This document shows positions 24,920 through 35,200 of a DNA stretch of 64,000 bases, in pieces. A program made the translations under genes and the position numbers. The first letter of the stretch is position 1; every line of letters begins with the position of its first letter. The notes beneath the pieces were generated by a model. It saw only the letters and a program-made list of their open reading frames with translations, was not told where the DNA came from and searched no databases. Origin of the DNA: Parus major (Eukaryota > Chordata > Aves > Passeriformes > Paridae); the NCBI RefSeq assembly GCF_001522545.3, contig NC_031773.1, positions 37,351,466 to 37,415,465 on the forward strand, in the 5' to 3' direction.

Positions 24920-26884
24920 CTGTTAATAACAACTTTCTCATTCACTGAGTTATGGCACAATCTAATTTTCTGAAATACTTCTTCTCAGTGTTTAAAATGC
25001 TCACAAAAAATTCCTTTTACCTGAAATAAATTCACTAAACAGCTTCTTACCACATACAGTGTTTGCTGTAATAAACACTCCCCAGAACACATAGCTCTAA
25101 AATACTGTAAATACTAATTTCACCTCAGTCACTGAAATAAAATGTGTTAATGTAACAGTAATACAATACAACTTGGACTTACAATTCAGTTTTCAAAACT
25201 GTCATGTAATAATTGAAACATCTGTGTCAGCAGATGTATGGAAGTAAAAAAAGAGTCTATCATTTTTCATCAAACAAGCTGGTTTTAGCATACATCTAGG
25301 ATGCAGTACTGAAAAAAAACCCCAATTTTTAGAAGTCCTCCTTTTCATCACAGTCCTCTCAATTTCTGCTCTAAGGAAAAAATTTGGGACCTCCTACACT
25401 TAAATTATTACAGATGTTATTTTTCTTTAAAACAAATGAAATTGCAATTCAAAATAGATGTAAAAACTCAGGATTGTGCTTGCTCCATATTTGTTTATAA
25501 GTAATTTGTGCAAAAACAAATTAAATAAACCTGCTAAAACCTAAGTTCTTTACTTATTATCATGCAGTCTGTTCAGCCTGATGTTCTTTAATTAAATAAA
25601 GAAACCACAGAATTGAGTTCAGATAGAAGAATCACTAATCAGAAGTAACTACCAACATTAGTCCTCAGAGGTAAATAAACACTTAAGAGTGAAGCAAGAT
25701 TAAATAGGAAAGAAGCAGAGTACATCTGTGGTAAACATACACCTTTTCTAATTTAATAAACTAGAATTTTACCTCTGGATTTTCAGATGGTAGTGTATTT
25801 CTCCTCCAAAAATCCTAACTTGAAAAAAAGATAGAACCTATGGTAGCTAATATTTACCAATGAAAATCTTTTCCATAGATCAATCTAGAGTGGTTTCCTA
25901 GAGAAAGCAGGTATTATGAAAGAATTGTAATCCAAATTTCAGTTCATTTTAGGACAAAGAGAAAAAAATCAGAAAGCATATCCATGAAGCCTAGCTCCAG
26001 CAACTTCCTCAGAAAACATGGCTATACTGCTATATAGTTCATGGAGATTTCATCAGTGGATCATTTTATCTGACCCTCTGTAGAACAAAATTATCAATTT
26101 CCATCAGTATCCCTACTGTGAAGTTATTGATCAATAACTTGAATTAAAGTATTTCTCTCAAGTCAACTGTAGCAAATCCAAGAGCAGGAGATCACACTGT
26201 ATGTTAACAGGCTCTTCCTTTGACAGGCAAAGAATCAGACACATCTCTCAGAAATACAGCAGGTGACTCACAGGTGAAATGAGGGCAAAATCTCTGTGAC
26301 ATCTGAGAAAAACCTTTTTGTGATCTTTGAATCATGCATCTAATAATCAGTTTAAGATTACAGAAACCAGCTAAAGTATGCAGAAGTATGGTTACATCTG
26401 AACTAGGATGGGAAACATCCCCTTTCCTTTTCCAGCTGCTCATGCAACCCAGAGAGGTCCTTAAAGAAATAAAGGTCGAAGTCCTTCAGTGTGGAAGGAC
26501 TGAAACAAACCCCTAGTTATTTAGCAATTATTTAAACAAGTAAAATTCCTTCTTAATACCTACAAGTATTTATGCCCTGAAATATGGTATTTTATTATAG
26601 CTGCTGTGTTAAACCAGAAATTAAAGAAAAATTTATGGGGGTATATTTGAAGTATCTGTGACCCAACAATGGAAAAAAAATCAAAAGGCTGGCAAAACCC
26701 CCAAATACAGAAAATCTTTTTTCTTATCTATATGAAAGTTCCGAAATTTCTTACAGAAGATTTGAGCAAGGTACATCCCCAATGGTCTTACGTATCTCAC
26801 CCTATTTTGAAATACCTCTAGAAATGTAAGCTGCCCTTTGTCAACTAAAACAACAAAAAAACCCTTCATGAACAGTACTCCTAC
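24920..26884 (-). other. PPP1R12A: Intron 17
   Basis: AT-rich; no repeat or conserved element recognised. Confidence 0.85.
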
Positions 26885-27053
26885 CTCTCTCACTTTCCTT
26901 TGTTCCACTCCGAGAATAGGCAGAAGTTATACCTATAAGGCTGTTTGGTCTGTTTAGCTGACTTGAACTTGATAGAGAGCTAGTGGAGGTGGAGAGTGAA
27001 GAGGTGGATGATGACGAAGTTGAAGTTGAAGTTGGTCTATAGCGGTGATATGG
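26885..27053 (-). CDS. PPP1R12A: PPP1R12A exon 17 (169 nt), Ser/Thr-rich
   Basis: It encodes PYHRYRPTSTSTSSSSTS, further Ser/Thr-rich repeats, then SQLNRPNSLIGITSAYSRS and GTKESER. Phase 0 in; one base out. The acceptor is GAATAG and the donor GTAGGA. The Ser/Thr run is length-variable in the family. Confidence 0.95.
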
Positions 27054-27229
27054 CTATTCAACAGAAAAATGTCAGAATTAATTTACCAAGATAAACAAAT
27101 ACAAACCATGGGATATGAAAACATTTAACTATACAAATAATTCTTACAGTAGTACCAAAATTAAAATAATATTGTTGGAGTAAAGATTCATATAATTTCT
27201 CTACCTAAAGAGACTCATCATGAAAATAC

Positions 27230-27427
27230 CTCTTCAACAGTTCGGGAATATCTTTGTCTATAATCATCATCTTTAGTTTCAGATTCTTTCTTTTCCTCTT
27301 GTTTTTCTTTGTCCTGTTTTTCTTTCTCTTCCTTTTCTTTTTCTTCATTTTCCTGTTCTCTGGTTCGTGTGGGACGACTTCTTCCTATAGTTTTTTCAGC
27401 TTCTTGAAGATCTGTCAGTGTTACCCC
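27230..27427 (-). CDS. PPP1R12A: PPP1R12A exon 16 (198 nt), charged EK helix
   Basis: 66 codons, phase 0 to 0. It starts GVTLTDLQEAEKTIGRS, then has a long Glu/Lys/Gln tract (EEKEKEEKEKQDKEKQEEKK), then DDDYRQRYSRTVEE. The alternating E/K pattern predicts a long stable single helix. The acceptor is TTCACAG and the donor GTATTT. Confidence 0.96.
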
Positions 27428-27767
27428 CTGTGAAAACAGCAGTCAGCAAACACCACTTAAATATAACATTAGCATTAATGTAGATGATCATGTATTTTGA
27501 AGAAAACATTCAACTTAAGAAAGTTAAAGCTATCTATTAAGAAATGAATGTTACCTATATATTCTATCTATAAAGCTTTCCTCTTGAATCTTGGAACCAA
27601 ACATTCCTCTGATATGTGGCAAGTATTTGCTGTAATGTGATCTGCCACAAACTCCCCAGCAAGCCAATTTTTAGCTGAACTAGTAGATACAGATTGCATA
27701 GAAGATCCTATAGAAATAATTTAAGAATCCAACAGATGCTTTTAATATGATCATAAGCATACTAAAC

Positions 27768-28120
27768 TGTGGCGGCGGCCTCAGGGGAGACGAAGAGTTA
27801 CATTGTCCCACCCCAAACCCCTTGTGAAGGGCGGCCCAGGTGCTGTGTTTGGGTTTGAGTCCCTAGGGGGTTCTCCCTTGCTGTGTTTCTAATGGTTCCT
27901 GACCCTGAGCTCCACCCTCAAAGGTGGGGACCCGCAAGAGTTCTGTCCCTCAAAAACCCCTGCTGTGCCACTGTTAGGGGCTCTCTGTTCTGGACCTGAC
28001 TTTGTTCCCATGCTGAATAAATGGTTTCATGAACGGGAGCCCGTCTCGTTGGTGTTTGATGCTGGTCCCCAGAATCCTGCTGCTTCCCTGGACAAGATCC
28101 TGAAGTTGCTAGCCGCAACA
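27768..28120 (+). mobile_element. Solo LTR of an endogenous retrovirus (353 bp, class II-like)
   Basis: It begins TGTGGCGG and ends CCGCAACA (TG...CA, imperfect terminal inverted repeat). It is flanked on both sides by the perfect 6-bp duplication CTAAAC (27762-27767 and 28121-28126). AATAAA at 28016-28021, followed by GT-rich text, marks the R region and sets plus orientation, antisense to PPP1R12A. GC content is far above the neighbours. No internal viral genes remain, as expected after LTR-LTR recombination. A 6-bp duplication fits alpha/beta-type (ERVK-like) elements; the family name is unknown. Confidence 0.88.
28016..28021 (+). terminator. Polyadenylation signal inside the solo LTR
   Basis: AATAAA about 100 bp before the LTR end, plus orientation. 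Confidence 0.75.
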
Positions 28121-29236
28121 CTAAACATTCTGAAAGAACCCTAAAAATTTAATACTAATATTTTCAGAAATGTTGAGACTTTACAAATTAATTCCTTACA
28201 ACTGGATTTTTAGGTCAGCAACACTAAAAAGTCCCCTGTTATTTTTAGGCTAAAAACTAGTTTTGAAATAAACTCAGAAAGCAAACAGTTTTATGAAGAC
28301 AGATCTTCTCTACTACGCTTTTCAGCTATGTATCTTAGTGAGACATTGCTCAAAACACTTTGTAATCTACTCCTCAAAGCCAACTTTGCATCTGAGCAGT
28401 TAATTAATTGCTTTTAGTGTTGATAAAGTTTAATCCAGTAATTCCTGGTAGCTTCATCACTGTAAAGATTCAGCAATAGTTAGCTTGTATTCTGACTATC
28501 TTTCAGGGCTCTGAATTAGTACTACGAAGTAAAAATAACTCCTGTATGATGAAGTTGTATCAAGCAGCACAGACCTCTCACTAGGAAAGCTAACCAGAAG
28601 TATTTGAGGGGTTTAAAACTGAAAAGATTTGAATGCAACATTGGTAAGCAATGTAGCTACAGACTCAGCCTAAAAACAGGTAAGGACAATGGCTAGAGTA
28701 TTTCTCTAGAGTACAGTGTATAGAGGGTAGAGCTGTTTTATTCAGGGACTATTTGCTGATTATTCTGTTTGCCAGAAGACAGTGGTTGGCAGTTGCTCCA
28801 CTGCCAAAGAGCATTCAAGTACCATTAGAGATACTCTGTTTTGCTATTGCCACATTGGTCCCTGTGATAGGATTGTGCTAGCTGCTGACAAAACATGGAT
28901 AAAAACTGGGAAGAACTTCCAAATATATCAGTGTGTAAACTGAGAGAAATGCTGCAAGGAGAAATGCAGTTAGATACTTGATTATTAGTATGTAATAAAA
29001 AACTCTCTTTTAGTATTTTTCTCTCTCCAGAGAAACTAGATTAAAAATATTTTTCCTTTGTCATTAATCTTATTAGCCATCCATATGTTGATCAGCTCAA
29101 TTATATTATCTACAATTGCTCATGCACAAAAAAAAATAATTAGAAATGGATGCAAATGCAGTATGCTATGCCTGTTTCTCAAGAATGATGTTATGGGTAT
29201 GTTTTCAAAAATCTTGAAGCTTTAGTAATACTATAC

Positions 29237-29327
29237 CTGTGTAGATCTTCTAGACTGTCTTGCTTGCCTGGATCTAGCTTTTCTTTGGGACTCGGACTCT
29301 TCATCCCGTACTGGAGTGAGGTATGAT
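29237..29327 (-). CDS. PPP1R12A: PPP1R12A exon 15 (91 nt), first inhibitory phosphorylation site
   Basis: It encodes SYLTPVRDEESESQRKARSR then QARQSRRSTQ, phase 0 out. RRST holds the Thr phosphorylated by Rho kinase/ZIPK (T696 in human numbering) and the adjacent Ser that is a cyclic-nucleotide kinase site. The exon boundary lies directly after RRSTQ; GVTL follows in exon 16. The acceptor is CTTTAG and the donor GTATAG. Confidence 0.97.
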
Positions 29328-31315
29328 CTAAAGAGTTAATTACAAACAAAATTAGCACATGATAATTTTTACACAGGAAACCAAGGCTGTCAGAAGAAAA
29401 TATTTAACTATATAGGACAGATTACATTTTAGACATTTCATCCATATCATACTGATCTACTTATTCATCAAGACAGCAGCCTTAGAACTCAATTAAAATA
29501 TACAGTTTTGCTACCTAATTTAGATTTCTTTTTACCATTTTCTATAAATATAACTTCAGCTCTTTTAGTATTTCACTAACACAGGGGGAGGAGACCTCAG
29601 AGATTGAGCCAGTTAGACCTTTATACATCAAATATGTGTGTGTGTTAACTTTTAACATAACTTGTAAGCTTTTAGAAAAAAACAAATGTACTGTTAATGC
29701 AGAAAATCTAATTATATCATCCATTTAACCAGAAATTAAGAATCCCTGAGAAGGTGGTTACCATATTTTCACATGAATCATCCACACTTTGAGTAATCCA
29801 AGTCCCTTTGAAAAAAATGAGCTTAAAAATAAATCTTCGTGAAACCCACAGAAGTCCTGCAGAACAAGCAGGTAATTGTAATCAAAGACAAAAGGCTCCT
29901 AGAGTAGACATACAAGGTCTGGACTCTTTTTAAGAAATTCTCTATTCCAAATAACAGGTTAAAAAACCAACAGGAGATACATGCATGCACAAATGCATAT
30001 ATTTGTATGTAAACCCATAATAAAAGAACTTAAAGGTTTTTAATGCATTTGTTGATTTTCTATGGTAGAATATTCTGGGAAGCTGCTACAATTTCACACA
30101 GTTTTTAAATCCTTGGATTGGCTAAAAATTAGGAAGAAAGTGAAAAAAAAGATTTTAAAAAAGTGAAATCAAAAGGTAGCTAAAAGGCTGCTTAAAACTT
30201 CTCTGAGCGCCTTTAGATTAGATTCTCTAATATTTTCTGATTGTCTCTTTTTATATATCATTAGTTAAGAATAGTTAAGAATCACTGGCTATAGATTCAG
30301 TAATTATCTAGTGATTATTCCATCAGCTATTAACACCTAAATAATTTACGTATGGGAAGAGCAGTTTGCTCACCTAATTATATATTTAGTAGGCCTTAGC
30401 AATACTAAAAAGAGTTCTGAAACAATTATAAGAGTTAAAAAACTTAATTTACACAGACCTAGAGGTTACAACCTATGCTCTACCCCATTAAAATACTTAC
30501 AACTAACTGCTATACTTAAAAATGTTGAAAGAACTCTAATCTTATGGTGCATCTTTAAAAACCCGCACTGTGTAAATTTGATTTCCTTATCTGGATCTCT
30601 TGCAACAGCATTTTTGATTGACTTTGATTGACTTTCCGTTTCCCAAAAACTTTAGGCTGTATCCACATAAGGAAAAGGGTGCCTGTTAGGCTGCTTTAGT
30701 TAACTTGACCTGAACCACCACTGACTAAGGAGGGCTTGACTGCAGAGCTGGTGTCATCTTTAGGGCTTAAAATTGCTACAAACTGTTTACCATAACTTGC
30801 TTTTTAGTAACTGCTGTACCTACACCTACCTTCCAATAATTCTGAAATATTTTAAATTGCACTGAGAGAAAACAAAAAGTCTCAACTTTTCAGGTGAACA
30901 CTGCAGCTATAGTCAAGAGTAGAAAGTACTCTTCCCTAACATCCCTTGTATGCGCCACACACAGCTACCTATGCTGTATTATTCATAATACAAAGATTTA
31001 GAGACTCAAGTTTATTTCCTTCCCTGTTTCTCTAAACCAATCCTAAAAATCAAATAAAGAATATAGTTTCTTCAGCTACTCTAAAAGACTGCATCGTTAC
31101 ATGCTTCAACAATAAAGTACTTTATAATACCTTTACTTTTCAACTATCTTTGAAATACTCTTCCAAACACTTTCTAAACATAGTTTCAGTCTATAAACAG
31201 AGATTAACCAACTTCATTACTTAAGAAAATATATAGCATGTAGTAGTAGTAGCTCATATACATTTATTTTTTCATGTGCATACAAACATATATAGATACA
31301 CATACACATATATAT

Positions 31316-31345
31316 ATATCTATCTGTATATATACAGATAGATAT
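31316..31345. repeat. Perfect 30-bp palindrome, AT-rich
   Basis: Self-complementary around 31330/31331 (ATATCTATCTGTATA and its complement), next to a TA-rich stretch. Confidence 0.9.
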
Positions 31346-31642
31346 GCTTGTGCTCATATTTAGCATGCTACATTCTCAAATGCATGCAGCAATTATTCAA
31401 ATTTTGATTTCTAAGATTCAATGATAAACTAATATGCCATCAAGAAAGTATCTGCAACAGTTTATTATACAATCAGCCCAGTCAGAGAAAACCACAGAAT
31501 TTCAGGCCAAATGCAGGTATCTTTAACATATGTAGTATATGCACATTAGTAGAAACACACTAGTGAGAGCAAACGAGACGGCAAAAGCCTAAGTCTAACT
31601 TTCCTTGCATTTCTAGCTGATATAAGACTGAAATAGTGTTTG

Positions 31643-31736
31643 AATTTTAGAATTTGAACTACTCTGAATTACTTTTGAGAAAAAGGGAATGCCCTTTTTC
31701 TCAAAAGTAATTCAGAATAGTTCAAATTCTAAAATT
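31643..31736. repeat. Near-perfect inverted repeat, 45-bp arms, 4-nt loop
   Basis: 31643-31687 pairs with 31692-31736 with a single mismatch. The loop is 31688-31691. It has no terminal features or target duplications of a known element that I can recognise. Confidence 0.95.
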
Positions 31737-32935
31737 TGTGGGGTTTAGTTCAAATTTCACTAAGGAAAATGCAGGTTCTGATCCGACTACAGTAGTTATT
31801 GAAATGGATTGTTAGCACATGTGGACCCTTCCTGAATCATGGTGAGGAATAATAAAAACATAATCTACATATCACAGAAGTTTTTTCATCTCATTCGGGT
31901 AGGAAGAAAGACTACAGAAACTAGTGTACTCTAACTAGGCCACTATAAGGAATCTTAAAATGCTGCTGCCTTAAGTGAACCAAAAGAATGAAATTTTCTT
32001 CTGCAATAAGGAACAGCTTCATTAACTCTGAACATACAGAGATACACATATCTGGCACTGATACAGAAAGTACATTTCGAAACTACTACAGGAGCAACAC
32101 AGAAATCTGAACTTGCATTTTAGCAGGAGAGTTAAAGGATAAACATTTATAAATATCCAGAAAAAGAAGAACAAGGGAAAGCTAAGAGGAATTAACAATA
32201 TTTTGAAATCTTATTTTTGCTTCCATAAATAGAAGGAAACAACCCTTCATGGAAATAAATATGCACCAATCTTAAACCATGCTTCATGTAACTGTAAACA
32301 GAAAAAACCACCATATTCTTAAAATAAGATTTACATCAGCTTCTTACTCATTCTTCATATTGAGTATCTCTTAGAGCATTGCATTTAAAATTGTATGACT
32401 TTCAAGTAGAAGAGATTCTAAATCATGCAATGAAATAAACAGAATGTGTTGGGTTCAATACTCTCTTCTCAATAATGTTAGGCATACAAAATGATTGAAA
32501 AAATGCTATGCCATGACTTATTAGCATACTGCCAATGGCACACTATCTCAATCAGCAGCAACGCAGTTGTAGTAATTAATTACTTAATTAATTTTATTAT
32601 TTTGAATTCAGTGTTTTTACAAAGTTCCATTATTGGTATTTTGAAGAGGACTCATTTAATCTGTTAAGAGAAATACAAATTTGAAAATACCATATCAGAA
32701 CCCAAAGTCAGTCAAAAACACACAACATTGAAGTTGAAATTTCATATACAGTCTCTACTAGTACTAAGCTCTTAGATAAACTGAGGTATCAGTTGTTTCA
32801 ATACTTAGCAAGAAAACAACACTGCTTTACACACTGTACTGTTTGATTCTGCGGTACCAACACATTCCTTTAAATAATAAAAAAAAAGTATAACTTTTGT
32901 GTAAGAGTGACGTTACTCTTAGGACCTTTACACAC

Positions 32936-33112
32936 CTCCGTCTCTCCCTGACCTCTGATGTTGAGGACACAGTGCCAGAAGTAGCTGTAGTCATGGCTGT
33001 GGTAGTGGCTGCAGCATTTACAACAGATGGTGCAACAGGAACGGTCACTGCTGTAGGAACACTGTCCTTTTCTTTCTCAGTACTATCCTCAGCCCACAAA
33101 CGATTTGAGGTA
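32936..33112 (-). CDS. PPP1R12A: PPP1R12A exon 14 (177 nt)
   Basis: It encodes TSNRLWAEDSTEKEKDS, VPTAVTVPVAPSVVNAAA and a Thr/Ala-rich tract, then SEVRERR. One base in, two bases out. The acceptor is CTGTAG and the donor GTGTGT. Confidence 0.96.
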
Positions 33113-33556
33113 CTACAGCATAACAAGCAGCAACACAAAAAAAGAGAAAAGGAAACAGCTAAACAATGAAAGCACTTTACTAAACAACTAATAACATGTA
33201 AATTGAGGGATGGATTTTTTTTAAGAAGCAAACTGAGAAATGTCTCTACTATGAAAGCTCAGCTTGAGCTATTAAATTGAATAAATTAAGAATTAGCAGT
33301 TTACAATAATTGAACTTTTATTCTTCAGACCCTTCTAACATTTGATTTATTCTTTTGTACCAACATGGCTTTCTTGGTACAGTAGAAAGCCATTCACAAT
33401 TTTTGAGCCAAATTGTATAAAATCAAAACAAATTTAACAAGAAAGTGAAAAAATCCAGAGCCCCAGGATCTACTAAACAAGAACGCATGCACATACATAA
33501 GCACACAGTAGACCTGACAAAAAACATAAGGGAAGAAAATGTCCCGGTGCCATTAC
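33113..33556 (-). other. PPP1R12A: Intron 13
   Basis: Short intron; nothing recognised. Confidence 0.85.
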
Positions 33557-33718
33557 CTGCTTTGTACACCTGCTGAAGTAGAACCCGTTGTACTCTTCGT
33601 AGTAGTGTTTGTGCTGGCAGGCAGCGTTTTCTGAAGACCAGCAGAAGAGGTAACCGTTGATGCAGTACTTGGAACATTAGAACTTATCAAATCATCTTGT
33701 CTTCTACCAAAGGAGCCA
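33557..33718 (-). CDS. PPP1R12A: PPP1R12A exon 13 (162 nt), Ser/Thr-rich
   Basis: It encodes GSFGRRQDDLISSNVPSTA, then STVTSSAGLQKTLPAS, then TNTTTKSTTGSTSAGVQS. One base enters and completes Ser; two bases leave. The acceptor is CCTGCAG and the donor GTAATG. It is a low-complexity, phospho-rich linker of the central region. Confidence 0.95.
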
Positions 33719-35077
33719 CTGCAGGAGAGACATGTACAATGGTTGCATTTATTACTTATATTTACTCATTAAAATATCACCAAGATGAGAATGCTCTATT
33801 GAATTTCTGCCCATGTATTCTGTGCCTCAGTTGAGTCTTGGAAACTTCTGGTGCAAAAGATGCGTTTCTTTCATTGTTTCCTTGGCTAGGACTTTTAATT
33901 TATGACTTTGGAGGGCATCAGAAGTGTCCCTTAGTCCCGACCATTTCTTCACCAAAGAGGATAAAGAATGGAATCTCACTCGTTTATGTAAGAATGTCTT
34001 GATCACATCTACTAAAGTATTCATATAGGGCCCCCAATGTCCCATTTTTAAACTGCTGTTTCACCCACACTGAATACCTCAGAAAATGCAGAACCTTACT
34101 GAACAGCTTGTCAGGAAAGAAAATGTCATCAATATCACTCCTCTTATAATTTGAAAGCAATTAAATACACTGCCCCATTTTAAAAAAATCTTTAATCATT
34201 CCCAGGAAGAATAACCTCCCACTCAGTTTTTTCCCTTGCTCTTCGAGCTATAAAGAAGACCAGTGGTTTCCAAGAAATAAATATGCATTATGCTGTATTA
34301 GACAGCCTGGTTACTGATAATATCAATGTCAAGACTCAAAATAATGCTAAGTATGTGTACCAATATGCAGCTTAGTTATTAGACTCTTTCCTTTGATCTA
34401 TTAATTTCAGCTATTTATTGCCCCACTAATTACAAGGAAGAATTTGATTCAAATAGCTACATTGAACCTACACAATGCAACCAAGTTAATCATGTATATA
34501 TGTGCATTATATGATTCCTCCTGAGAAAATTCTGCAAGTTAGGAACCGGCACACCTGAGACCTACTCTGTTATTTTCCTAATTTACTTTGCATTCAATTT
34601 TATGTGTTCTATGATGCTGATACTCAACATAGGCATGGCTATAATTTACAATTATAGACAGCAGTCCAGTACCTCAAGACTGTCATTCAATAACCAGAAT
34701 TCAAGAGACAGTGTTTTCCCCCTTTTCATATACCAAGCAGAATTATTTCTATCACAACATTTAAAATAATTATCTTTGACTACTGAACCTCATCTGGAAA
34801 GAGTCAAATGAACCCCAAACTGAAATAAACAATAGGAAAAGGAAAGCATCTAACTTTAATTACATAGTTCAAAATCAGCACAACCACTGCATCAGCATAC
34901 AGCTGCATATTTAAAACCAGCACAACTATTGCAATATATACTTTGCAATTATTATGAACATGGCAATTTGTCAGCATTCAATTTTATACTGTCCTTACAA
35001 AATGATTCAGTACTTGTCAACTTTTAAGCCTGTTTTGATTTAAAAACAAAAAAATAAAAAAGAAGAAAATCCCACAC
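33719..35077 (-). other. PPP1R12A: Intron 12
   Basis: It begins in the transcript with a U-rich tract (35041-35070) behind the central-insert exon. The rest is unremarkable. Confidence 0.85.
35041..35070 (-). promoter_or_regulatory. U-rich intronic element after the central-insert exon
   Basis: Transcript-sense poly-U runs start about 8 nt behind the exon 12 donor. Such a tract is the reported TIA-binding activator site for this exon in chicken MYPT1. Confidence 0.65.
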
Positions 35078-35200
35078 CTTCTTTGATAACTTGTGTTTAA
35101 TGATGTAGGACCTTCATTCAAACTGTTTTTCTTGACATCTTCTTCCCATTTTCTCCTGGTGTAGGAACTGCCACCACGTATTGAACTAGCAGATGAATCC
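35078..35200 (-). CDS. PPP1R12A: PPP1R12A exon 12, the 123-nt central-insert alternative exon
   Basis: 123 nt (41 codons' worth), split codons at both ends, frame-neutral when skipped. It encodes DSSASSIRGGSSYTRRKWE, then EDVKKNSLNEGPTSLNTS. Its size matches the alternatively spliced central insert described for chicken MYPT1 (M130/M133 forms). Immediately after the donor (GTGTGG), the transcript-sense intron is very U-rich (35041-35070), the arrangement reported for TIA-dependent use of this exon. Confidence 0.93.

Larger units (their letters stand above)
27428..29236 (-). other. PPP1R12A: Intron 15
   Basis: It contains the solo LTR at 27768-28120; the rest is ordinary. Confidence 0.85.
29328..32935 (-). 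other. PPP1R12A: Intron 14
   Basis: It contains a perfect 30-bp palindrome and a 94-bp hairpin (listed separately). Confidence 0.85.

Noticed and set aside
27768..28120. Considered as a DNA transposon because of its short terminal inverted repeat
   Set aside because: TG...CA ends, internal AATAAA and a 6-bp target duplication fit a solo LTR better.
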